A DNA stretch of 64,000 nucleotides from Wuchereria bancrofti (taxonomy: Eukaryota > Nematoda > Chromadorea > Rhabditida > Onchocercidae). The position numbers were made by a program, and so were the translations under genes. Every line of letters starts with the position of its first letter. Position 1 is the first letter of the stretch. Location of the stretch: positions 620,001 through 684,000 of the forward strand of contig SSBO01000005.1 in assembly GCA_005281725.1 (NCBI GenBank), read 5' to 3'. Positions 11,059 to 22,400 of this stretch are shown piece after piece. Under the pieces are notes generated by a model. That model saw nothing but the letters and a program-made list of their open reading frames with translations, searched no databases and was not told the DNA's origin.

Positions 11059-13005
11059 CAGAAGTGGTTGTGGGTAGTTTCCATCCAGTCAGTCATCATG
11101 TGTCAACGTCCATCATATCAACCCTTCACCTCTTTTTCGACCGACACTTTTAAGTTAGCTAAGCTCCAACCTTCTAAAGAATTGCTCATTTTCTCTTTTC
11201 CAGCAGCAGTATTAGCTGAAAAATTCAAATATTTTTTGCTAACGAATTCTTCTACCTGAGCTAAAGAAAGCACAGGTAGGTGCATCTGCTAGTCGCTTAC
11301 ATTTGACTTGCAACCATAAGTTTTGAATTGTTCCTTTCTGCAAAGCCATCTCAACTAATTGCTCACTTCAAAGTCTTCTTGCAGAGCAAATCACAAATGA
11401 AGGAAACATTATACAGATCATCGTTACGGAAACAGTTCATCAGTTCAGTGAATCACTACTCTGATAGCTCAGCAGCTCAGTGGACAATTCTTGGTTCAGA
11501 GGTTCCCTCGGCTTCGTTATCTAAAGCATTGTTGAGTGGAAGGATGTGACAGAGACCTTTGTCGTGTTTACCGTAGGTTCATCAACTGATAAGGAAATGT
11601 CGAGTAATTGCTTCTCTATCTGCTTATCAACGTTGCTTAGCCTTTCATTTATGATTTCGTTTACTTATTTACTCAGCTGATGTTATTTCTTAGTATTTTA
11701 TGGTTGACTTTTTTATATTTTAATTTATGTCTTAATTGTATTTCAATCGTTACGAGAATAAAGCTAATGGCATAAGTTTAATGTAGAAAATTTGCTCGCT
11801 GATTTTTTATTTCACTAAGAACAGTTTTGAACTCAAATAACACTCCTTGTTATTTTGTAACCGATGCAGCAAGTTAAGTCAGAAGACCGATTAAAGGGAT
11901 CCGGAAATGTAACTGTTACTTACATGATGGGATGATTGCATTTCCGGAATTGGAATTAACATAAATAATAATTTACTATAGCAGAAGACTGATAAAATGC
12001 CAGCTGTTTGCTTGTTTGACATCGAATTGCATGTGTTTGCATCACATGTTAAAACTTACATTGCGATTGTTAAAGACATTTCTTTTTACTGTCACATTTA
12101 AATGACTGTTTTAGAACTTGTCAGAGGGTTAATCACACTTTCGGGTTCTGTTGGGTTCAACTTTCTACTTCAAAGTCTATTTTTGTTGGAAGAAATGCTG
12201 CGTTTTCTGCAGGAGAATACTTAACTATCAGTTGAGAAAAGATGAAATTGTCAACTTTCGCTTTGCACTCTAATTTGCTGCAACTTTACTGTGGACAAGA
12301 ACGCTTGATGCTTTCCTATTGGATCTATTAATATGGCATCTTTATCAGTTTAATGTGTGTTAGAAAGAGTAATAAGGAAATATTAAAATAAAACTCTAAG
12401 CAAAGTTGGCATTTTTTTCTAATAATTTCTTTAGTAATTGGTTTGGAATTTTTCACATTAAATCACTAGCGGTTTTGGTTTACATCGTCTCATCCATTTC
12501 TGTTATCGTTGCTTCCTCAATTTTGGTTTTAGGTGAAGCGACTGAGAAATGAGGAGTCAATTTATTAGACAGGAATAATAAGATTCGTTACCAGTTAGGT
12601 CATTCGTTGTCACTGTTGCTCCACAACAATAAAAAGTTGCCGGGAGCTAATTGTATGAGTAAGCTAATTGTTGAGGAATTCTGAAAGTTCGCTCTTAGAA
12701 GATTCAATAAAGCGTGCCCAAAATTCTTCAGTTAAAAGACAAATTCGTTTTTCCCTTCGCTAGAATGAGGTAAGCAAACTATGGATATGAGTGCGATCAC
12801 CATGGGTAAAGCTGAAAAAACTTTGAAATGCGTTGAAAGTAAAGTTCGAAAACACTGTGAAAATAAAATACAGTCGAAAAAAAAAGTTGAAAACAAAAGT
12901 AATGATAAAAAATTTAAATTTCATATAAAGGTGAGCAATTGTATACGAAGTGATTGGAAAAGTTTACTTATTGGTAAGTTTCATGAAGAGAAGTGCAACT
13001 TTCAG

Positions 13006-14548
13006 ATTATGGCTTCGGATTACTGTTCTTTTACCGCCACAAAGGAAAGTTGTTCACTGAAGATGATTGTTTATTGCAGGTTTCTGCAGATGGTTGGTTG
13101 GTTTCTGTAGCATTCTGCATTTCTAATTTTGTTAGGAAAGTGGTTTATCAGGATGGAAAGGTAGAGGAAATCTGACATAGATTCGATTCTCCTGCAATAT
13201 TCTTGCAAAAACTGCAGGAAACTTTCACAAAGATTTCAGCACTTTACGATTTCAACACTTTACGTTTTGAATTCCTAAAAATTTAACTCAATTTCTGATT
13301 TGCTCATGCATTTCAGGGACTGGCGGTACTTGTCCTGCTTTCCTTAGCCTCGGCGCCTTGGCTACCAACGAACAGCTTACTATGGCTCATTGCTCTGGCA
13401 GCGCTCAGTGGCAGTATACTTGCGCAATTGACCTATCACTTTCCTTCATTGCAAGCAGTGCAAACAGAATATGTGAGTTTAGCAAAGAAATGCCAACACT
13501 GCTAGATCCGTCGACTTCGAATCTCTTCGTAGATGACATCTTCGTAGATGACGTTGACTCGATGACAGTCAATGCCATCTGCGACTTTCTTTCCTTTGCG
13601 CTTATTGTTTGCTAAGGCAGAATTGAATATCGTCCACGTCTAGTCCTCTTCTACCTCTGATTCTGGCTACTTTTAGTTCCCTTCTTGGCCCAGCAGACCC
13701 TATTATCTTGTCTTCTTCACTTACTCTTGTCATCTTATAGTATAATGAAGATTGAAAAATCGCTCTCACATATTTTTACCTATTTTTCTCGCTCTGCTTG
13801 GCATCTTCTCATCTTCATTGTCACTCATTATTCATATTCGTGGCTCTACGGAAATCAAAGCCTTCATTATTTGGGGATTCTATAACTGCCGAAAGTCTTT
13901 CATCAAAAAATTCTTAATTTTGGATCAATCGAACAAGTTGATTACACTAATAACTCATATCATTTTTATATCATAGAGGATAAAAAAATTTTCGTACTAT
14001 GTCTGAAACTATTTTACGTCCGAAACATATATTGAAGAAAAGCAGTTTTCCTGAAGTTACATAATTCAGCAATCGGAAATATGCTTAAATACTTGAAAAA
14101 CTTTCAATTTTCTCAAAAATTTTTCAAACTGAATTTGAGCATTTCATAAAATTGAAATGGTCGTTTAAACATTAATAGTGTTTTGAAATTTCCAGCTATA
14201 CACATATGATCTTTTGATGACCATTTGCGCCTCTGTGTGTGTTCCTATTTCTACATATTGCACTGTCTATCAGACGGAGGATGACAGCTCGTCCACATTG
14301 TATATCGCTGTAGCGGTAAGCTGTATTCCTAATTAATGCAATACAGTTAAATTAAACCTTTTTGCTGGCAAAAAAAAGTGCAATTTTTTGGCTAATTTGG
14401 ATTTATTATGATTTCATGAACGAATTATGTCGTAAATTTTAGCTTCTTTGCATATTCCTGGCGACATCTTTTCTGCTCAGCTTAATCATTCAGTATGACT
14501 ACTTTGACCCTGTAAGTTAATGACGTTCCATTTTCGCTTTTCCAGTAA
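13006..14548 (+). CDS. small multi-pass membrane protein, 5' end not found
   Basis: Four exons chain in phase: 13006-13079, 13317-13472, 14196-14315 and 14443 onward. They encode about 140 residues. Hydrophobic segments are GLAVLVLLSLASAPWL, SLLWLIALAALSGSILAQL, LLMTICASVCVPIST and IAVALLCIFLATSFLLSLII, so a four-helix (tetraspan-like) fold is likely. The short acidic loop TEDDSSST lies between helices three and four. The tail ends QYDYFDP. The last exon either reads through to a TAA at 14518 (adding Val-Ser) or splices at GTAAGT to an acceptor at 14545 that is followed at once by TAA; both give nearly the same end. Exon one must end in phase 1, and the open frame at 12781-12930 does not fit. 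No family was recognised; MARVEL-type or nematode-specific four-pass proteins are candidates. Confidence 0.6.
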
Positions 14549-15542
14549 ATATTATTCAAGGCTTATCCATTTGATACTCTCAAGCATAGTGTGGCTGATT
14601 GGATGCGTACGCAGCCCTTAAGTGCCACTCACGTACTGATCAGATCTTTAGATCTACTAGTGTGCTCCTCATTTATTTCATCTTTCGCTCCTTTATCAGA
14701 GTTTAGACCAACGAGTTCGAACTAACTCAATGCTGCACTAAATTTGATCCATCTAGGCACTGTAACATTTGCATTGCAGTTTGACAGAACTTCAACAAAT
14801 AAAGCTTCAAAATTGACAGTAAGGTCAGATGAACGTCGTCCTCTGCTCCCAGCTTACGTCGGTTACGGTAACTATCAGGCATTTTGATGGCATTATCAAG
14901 TTGACAGCTGCGCTGAGAAAAAGTGAAAACTATCAAAGACTGCTTGAAAGCCTTGCAAGTTGGTGTCACACTGACAGCGTTGCTTTTCGATATATCTACC
15001 TTGTTGAATGGCATTTTAAATCAAATTTTGTCTTAACTGCACCTCTTTTACTGTTTGTGTGTGACGTTGGTACTTTAGATTGACCTGTTAGTGTTCCAGC
15101 ACGGAACCAGTCATGTTCCGGATATTTTCATGAAATGAAATCTTTCATAAAATTTTAACTCTGTGTACGGTACTTCATATGCAAAGCTTTTACTAGGAAG
15201 AAAAATAATTTATAGCAAGATGAGCATTCTTTGAAATATTGGAGAAAAACTGCTGATAGAATAACACCGAATTTCGGGTTCTTTCAGCAAAAAAAATATT
15301 TTGCTGGGATTACTTGGCCAGAGTCTTTCACATTAAACATGCAATATTTGCAATGTGATGAGGAGAAATCTCTCATAGCTATTTTCGTCACAGTTTCCTC
15401 GTTGTCTCGAAATTTGCAAATTTATATAATATTCTATGAAGGTCAAAAGCTTCAAGCTCCAATATAATTCACAATTGAATTTAGCTAATTAATGATTGCA
15501 TTATTTGCTGATTATTGGAAGTTAAACGAGATTTTTGATGAC

Positions 15543-16085
15543 CTATTTCGTTAACAAGGAGGGAAAGAGAAGTAAAGTTTCACAATTACAACAACTGCTG
15601 ACTTCAGCATGCAACAGCAACGATCCAAGTTCTCTTTTTAATAAGTTTATAATCGGTGACAGACTGAATTTAATAAGCAAATATTGCGATGCTACTCGAA
15701 TATCATTTCGGAGTGATGGAAGAACTGTTGCAAAAACGGGACACGGGTCAACTTTTTGATCTTGTTTTGAACGAAAAGCAAGTATTCTCCATTTGGGTAT
15801 TATCACTATATCACCAGCTCGCAACAATAGGTTCGGATCACGACAAATGGACACATTTGAAATTACGAACCAGCTGTGGAGCAGTCCGATCCCGACAAAG
15901 ACATCGAGAATAAGCGAGAAGAGAGTTGAAGTGGGTTTAACTAGCAGGTAGTAGCGTAACTGAACTGAATCAGGTGGGTCAGATAGGACAGCATGGTAGA
16001 GAATAGGAATAATGGTGGTTTGTGACATACCTTTGCTTTGCTGTGGCAGAAGTTGACCCAAAAAGACAATCAATGTCCTGGTCAC
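15543..16085 (-). other. orphan 180-codon open frame
   Basis: An uninterrupted minus-strand frame of 180 codons, the longest single open frame listed for the window. It has several hydrophobic stretches (for example LFSLILDVFVGIGLL). Its start is a non-ATG codon, and no splice partners or homology were recognised. Two overlapping plus-strand frames are also open here (15535-15759 and 15689-15913), so real coding content on either strand, or a decayed element, is possible. I do not call it a gene. Confidence 0.25.
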
Positions 16086-16459
16086 ACCTTTTTAGCCGCA
16101 GCAAACGTTGTTATTCGCGTTTGGAAAATGAGGTCACCTAATTGGAGATTGAAAACAGGCAGATGCTTTTGCTGTGAAGGTCACTGCCGCCTTAATCTAC
16201 TTTTCGATAATAATAACCTGTTCACACTGTTTTCACCAAACAATCAATCAAAATTTCTCGAGAAAAATATGTCAATAGCAGCAAAGCAGCCGAGCAACAG
16301 TAAATAAAAAAAAAAAATGATGATACTTGAGTGTCACAATCGCTCTGTCCTGTCATCACCTATATTTCTTCTATTTATCTTAACTGTGGAAAGAGAGAGA
16401 AAGGTATCTAAGATTTAACAAATCAATCACAGTCAACTCTTAAATGTTTTTGCAATTTC

Positions 16460-16876
16460 ATGTTGCAAAGCAGTTTACTTGTCATGCTTTCAGGTGACAT
16501 CCATTTGGAAGCTTTCGAAACTTCAACCTTTCCATTGATGGTATTCATTCCAGTTAGACAGAAAGAAGGAATGAGGAATCGGAATAGAGCAATAAGCCTT
16601 GATGGGAAACAGGTTGCAGTTTTGTTCTTCTGGAATTGCCAACTTTTTCATCTTCAAAATTTGCAAAGTATTAGTATACACGGGAAAACTCGCAATATGC
16701 CCATGTATGCAGATTTACAGATGCCCTCCGGGTATATCCCAAGTGCCGGTCGTGCATCAGTGCATCAGGTTTTACAACACAGACCTCTGCTCTTGCTCAT
16801 CAGCAGATCACCACCCGGAGGGCTCATGGTCAGAGATCTGTTAGCCGGTAGTGGAATGACGGCTGCGGTAGCGTAG
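16460..16876 (+). other. orphan 138-codon open frame
   Basis: Opens with ATG and ends with TAG, with no recognised domain and no signal peptide. A good acceptor lies inside it (CTTTCAG before 16496). The 3' third is more GC-rich than its surroundings and includes an 11-bp inverted repeat (GCCCTCCGGGT at 16723-16733 against 16813-16823). It could be an exon of an undetected gene or chance. Confidence 0.25.
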
Positions 16877-17681
16877 CAATCACGTATCACTTTCAATACC
16901 AGGAAAGCTCCTCCTTCTCTTCGAAGTAACTCTTCATGTCTAATTCAAAGTTTATTTTTTAGGTAATCCGCTTAAATTTCTTTGCAGCGGAGAGTAACAA
17001 TCACGGTGATGTGAATTTCTCCTACCTACTACTACTACCACTCTTCTTCTTCTTCCTGCACTGATTCACAAGTTATTCGAAATCAATTCAATCACCATTC
17101 TATGATCTGATTTCTTTGCAGCGGTTTATCAAAATTAGCATTTCCAATAACAGTCCCTTTCAGTCGTTTCTCCCTACATATTTTAAACCAGTTAACTTAC
17201 CAGTTTTGACAGCTCCTCTTTCAACAAAAGCGCTTCTCGTAGCGATGCTTCTTCCGGCTATTATCAGACTAGAACTTCTCTGAAAATTTCTCCGCCTTTA
17301 TAAAAGGAATGACCAGCAGCAGCAGGACATCACACAGTCATTGTCAATCAGTTGACACTCTCTTGGTAGAACTTTCGCCGTTTTCCTTTTCACTTACTTT
17401 CATATGTTGTTGACGTCTCGATGTTACTCTTGACTCTCCTTAGACAAATATACTTATGAGCTATAATATTTGTTGTTGTTGAAGATTACAAAAATGTTCT
17501 TGAAGGTAAATGCATATCTGAAGAAAATTCAAATACTTTTTCCAACCCTTTCTCGTACTTTACATAATTACTTCTGTTCATCTAAGTAGCAGAATTTGAC
17601 CAGCAAACATCACATCCCGCAGAGTGGCCTAAAACTTTTTCTCATAACATTTTTTCATTAATTATAAGAGAAATGCGCATG

Positions 17682-17741
17682 CCATTTATAGCGGCCACCA
17701 GTACCTGGCAGCTATTTATAGCGGCTACCAGTATCCGGAAA
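17682..17741 (+). repeat. 30-bp tandem duplication
   Basis: Two adjacent 30-bp units, each containing ATTTATAGCGG followed by ACCAGTA, with a few substitutions between them. Confidence 0.75.
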
Positions 17742-19437
17742 CCTTTTATTCTGATTCACTTACGAAAACTTCTTTACTTCAGTCCATCGAAGAAGACAAG
17801 TTAGCAAGAAATTGGCATGGAATAGTATCCTTTATCATAATTCTTCACCGCTAAACTTCAAGAAACACTTTCATACTCTTCCGACTAGTAATAATTCGAA
17901 GAGATAGTGTCAAATTTCAATCTGCAATTTGCTTTCTTTCTCTCCTGGAATGCAACTGTTAAATTTAGGCCCAATAAGGGAGGGAATCATTCTGTTTCTC
18001 TTTCTTTCCTCATTTCAGTTCTACGTCACATTTTAATTGTAATAGTAAGAGCCACTGGAAATCGCCTACCAACCGAGTAACTGTCACCGAAGAGTGCAGT
18101 TGCATGCATAGATCAGTTCATTTTCGAATCTTGATCAGTGATTTGGTAAGAAAACTAGTATATACTACTGCTACTGCCAAAATTAGATTATGCATTATGA
18201 AATTCAGGAAACTGGAAGAGTCCATCAGGAAAGTGAAACAAGAATGGGAGTCAGGTGGAAATAAAATCAGTCCTTTAAATGTATTTCATCTAATTTAAAA
18301 TAAATCGTCTTCATCATAGTTGTCACCAATTCACGTTGCTGTGCACTAATAACAGGCCTTTAAAGATTCTTGTCCATCCATCTCTTCGGACATGTCCCAC
18401 CCCAAAACTCTGCAGGTTTTACAATGATGCGAGAATCTGGTTTTCGAGTACATCCTTCAGCAGCGGCACTTTCGTCCTTTTATTAAAAAGGCGGAATTTT
18501 TTTGTTCCAATTTAAACTTCTTCTGCTGTCAAAGAAATTGCTCATTTTCACACATCCGACATATTCAGAAAGAAACGGACTTTCAAAATAACATATCTAA
18601 ATCTCAAAATGATTTTTTTTCTTTCACGACATGTTCCCGATGGCGTAACTAACCCTCCGATAACCTGACCTGACTCAATCTAATTCGACCCTTTCTGACA
18701 TATCATTCTACTGATCACTTTTATTGCAGTTATCTACCCCTTTCTGACCTTTTAACAAAAGCAACACGTAATTCGCGTCGTTGACTTTCAATGCAATTTA
18801 AGATTGAAATAGTAGTAATTCGACCATCAAATGATAGTGACATTTCACGAGTCACTCTTTCTTCAGGCACATCTAGGCAGACATAAATCCTGTCAAGGTG
18901 ACTTTGACTCTGATCGTTCTTTTTTAATTAACTTAAATTTCTGGAGGAACTCTGTCCCATGTTTTGCAATCAGTGTTGAGTTGTTTGCACCACTGTCGTG
19001 TTTATTTATTAGTTTATTTTACTCTCAGTTCTATTCCGCAATTTTGCGGAGAAAATGAAAACGAGCATATAATAATAAGAAACAAGGCGGTGTTCCAGTC
19101 CATGTGCATAAGTATTACTTCCTTTCCTACTACCTGGTTGACATCGACAACTTTCATCCAGGTGACCCAATAAAAAATCTGTTCTCTCTCTCTCTCTTCT
19201 TACATGAAGTATTATTAATTCGACTCTTCCGGATCGTATTGGGTGATATGCATGAAAATGAAAAGAAGAAGAAAGAGGGAAGCGTATTAACAAATTCCGA
19301 TACAATCTCAATTTTGCATGTCACGTACTTATGGCAAATCCTGTTTACCGGGCAGTTGAGTCCAGCGATGTGCACTTCTCTGCTCTGACCGAATACTTCC
19401 TGAATATTTTCAAATTTCTAGTTATTTTTAAGGGGCA

Positions 19438-22400
19438 ATGCTATTATTCATTTTGGTCACCACAGGTCTTTGGACTTCCCTTCAAGCAGCTCTTACTGAA
19501 TTCAGTGGTTTTCACTGTATGATGCGCCACTCAATGCGGATGAATCGGATAGTGCATGGTAAACCGCAGGAAACGTCGCCACCATTCGAATTTCACTTTA
19601 TGGATGCCAAAGGATATGAAACACGGTACTATGAGCCAGGAAAGATTTATACCAGTAAGTAGTATAAATAAAATTTGCTTGTGAATTTAGTCCAAAGGTC
19701 AAAGAGCAGTCAGATTGAATTGAAAATAAGCAAATAGTCAAAAATTATTTCCATATTGCAGTTCGTCTCATTGGCTTTGCGCATTTTCGTGGCCTACTGC
19801 TGCAAGGGCGGCTAGCGAATGAAAATGGGTTTTTGCTCGGTTCTTTGAAAGGGGGTCGTTTCATCGAGAATGAAAGCTGGGAGACATTCGGGATTCGGAT
19901 TCAGGACTGCGACCCGAATGGCTCAGGTTTGCAGGATTCAGTGACGCATAGCGATGATTCGCAGAAATTCATTGTACAGCTGGAATGGACTACTGACAAA
20001 GATATTGGTGCCGTCCAATTCATGTAGCTTTTCACACTGCTTTTTGCAACTGTAGCAGAACCTCTAACCCAGTTCTACTCTCAAACTTTTGTTTTGATTG
20101 AATTTGTATTGGTGAAAAATATGCCCAAGGGTAATTTACTGGTAATGTCAAATGCAGTACTGTCACAAGAAATACAAAATAACCTTTCAACTTTGCACCT
20201 GCATAGAAAGTTAGCATCTCGCATTTTAGATTGGAAAAAAAAAATGTGTGAGTAAGAATCGACAAGAAGAGTGCAATTGTAGTTAAATTGTTGATTTAAG
20301 TTTTTATTTAAAACACCATGAATGAACTGATACTGCCAGGTTAACGATCGCTGAGGAAGATGAAATTTATTGGGAGAGGTGGCAACCAGAAAGTGGCTTC
20401 ATCGTTCCTATCACTTGGAAAAGAAAGCAAATCAATCTCATCGATGATAAGAAAGTGGCTGTAAAACTTTCTGGTCTCTTTTATGCTTCAAACCAGATTA
20501 AATTGACAATTTTACTTAAATTTCTATTTTTCTTTTCAAATTATTTGAAATTTTTGAACAGCTATGTTTGAGAAAAAAACTTCCCTTATTTGATCCACGA
20601 AAGAAGTGAAAGAGAGTAAGTTTTGTCCATTGAAAGCCTACGTTAGGTAAGGTCTTTAGCATTTTCACCTTTTTTCAAACGATTACTTATTGGTTTTCCA
20701 GAGAAAATTTTTGCAATGTTACTTCCATCTTTTATAGCTAAGAAGGGAAAAGCTGTTGAATCTCTGAAGAACAGCGAGCGACTTGTGTCCGCTACGGAAA
20801 ATACTGGAAATTTTACAACTATCGATGGAAAAGTCAGTAGTATTCAATACACAATCTATGAAAAGCGTATGCTTCAAAGGTAAAAACTCTTCGAGACAGA
20901 TGGACAGAAAGTATTCATTTTATTTTCACTATGCCAGAAATCATGTCCCACTTCCTGAATGTTGGTTAAGTTCTAAAAATGTAAAAATATTATCTCGGAC
21001 ATATCAAAGTGTCGACACTCTTTTATCCTTCTCTAACTCCAATCTAACCGGATTGGTTGCCTAAATTTATGCTTTAAAGACCTTCGGTTCCGGAAACATT
21101 ACGAGATTTGGCTTATCGCCATGAAAATGAAGTTGAAGAAGAAATAAACGAGAAAGAGCCGTCAACTCTTATACCGTTCATTGCTCCCTTAGGGGAATCT
21201 GGCAGTTCCATACCGACAGGATCACCGTTGATCCGCACCTCTGTACCGTGGAAGCCACAGACCGAAAAGTTGAATGGATTTGAACATGTTTATGAGGGTC
21301 GCTTCCCGAAAATTTTTATGGGAAATGTGCCGACCAAAGCAAAACTGAAAATGACGACAGTTACAGGAATGAGTAAGTTCGCATGATCATCTATCTGACC
21401 GTTTGTTTACTTGATATCGAGTTTAGATTTATGAGTGAAATTTATAGAGGATGTTGACAAGCAGTGATTAAAACCTTTTCAGATAAATGCACCGAGAAGC
21501 CGTGCGAAAACGGCGGGCGATGTCGTTTGGACACTGGCGCAGAAGTGGGCTTTACTTGCTCCTGCAAAGAAGGATGGACTGGTCAGCTGTGCCAAAGTTG
21601 GAATTTATCTTTTCTTTCCTCCTATTTAGTAGCAAGTTCAGTGAATGCTAATAGTGGAAAAGGTCACTTTCCGGATCATTTGTACGTGTGGGACACACAA
21701 CCTTCTGGAACAGTGTTATTTATGCTCCTGCAAATATTATTGCAAATGAATAAAAATTCCATCAACTTCAATTCCTTAATTCACTTCAGCGAAAGATCAT
21801 TGTGTCGGACATAGTTGCGTATCGGGGAAATGTGTCAACCAGAAGGACTCATATCAGTGCGTTTGTTGGAAGGACTACGCTGGCAAATTCTGCACACGTG
21901 CGTTTCCGCATTTCTTAATATTTGTTTATTCATTTCGTTGTATATAATTTCGAATAGACACTCATGTAATTTATAAAGTTGTCAAACATAAATGAACTAA
22001 TCACTCAGTTATCAACGGGAATGTCAACTGCAATCTTATACACAGGCCTTTCTGTACAGGAAGTGTTTATTCAAGCAGTAATAGATAACTACTTTATCCA
22101 GGAACATAGTTTTGATTGATGACCGCATATGCTTCTATCAAGTTTAGCAAGAGTGTCCTACTTGAAAGATGAACTTTGAACAAATCGACACACTTAAAAT
22201 ACTTAGCCATGTACAAACTTGAGAAAGCATTTTATCCCCAATTTACATTTTCCGAAAAACTATGAGGATTTTCTGGTTTTGATTGATTGCTATTGGAAGG
22301 ATTGAAATTAGTATGTCTCCAATTCACCTTAAAATCATCATGGCTTTTCAGAAAAGTTGTACAATCTTCTACATTATGCATATTCTCTCATATATTATGC

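Larger units (their letters stand above)
8741..13005. other. intergenic DNA, no gene assigned
   Basis: AT-rich DNA with only short open frames (for example 9037-9243, 9782-10009 and 12781-13110) that I cannot join into gene models. It contains a diverged duplicated segment (about 10090-10240 and 10650-10790) and a GA microsatellite at 11030-11058. The missing 5' exon or exons of the membrane-protein gene that follows may lie near its right end. Confidence 0.45.
14549..19437. other. intergenic DNA with two unexplained open frames
   Basis: No gene model could be built. It holds a 180-codon minus-strand open frame (15543-16085) and a 138-codon plus-strand open frame (16460-16876), each listed separately. 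It also has a TATA-like CTTTATAAAAGG near 17296 and a 30-bp tandem duplication at 17682-17741. The rest is unremarkable AT-rich sequence. Confidence 0.45.

Noticed and set aside
12781..13110. Lys-rich frame as first exon of the membrane-protein gene
   Set aside because: Its best donor (GTGAGC at 12931) leaves in phase 0, while the next exon needs phase 1.
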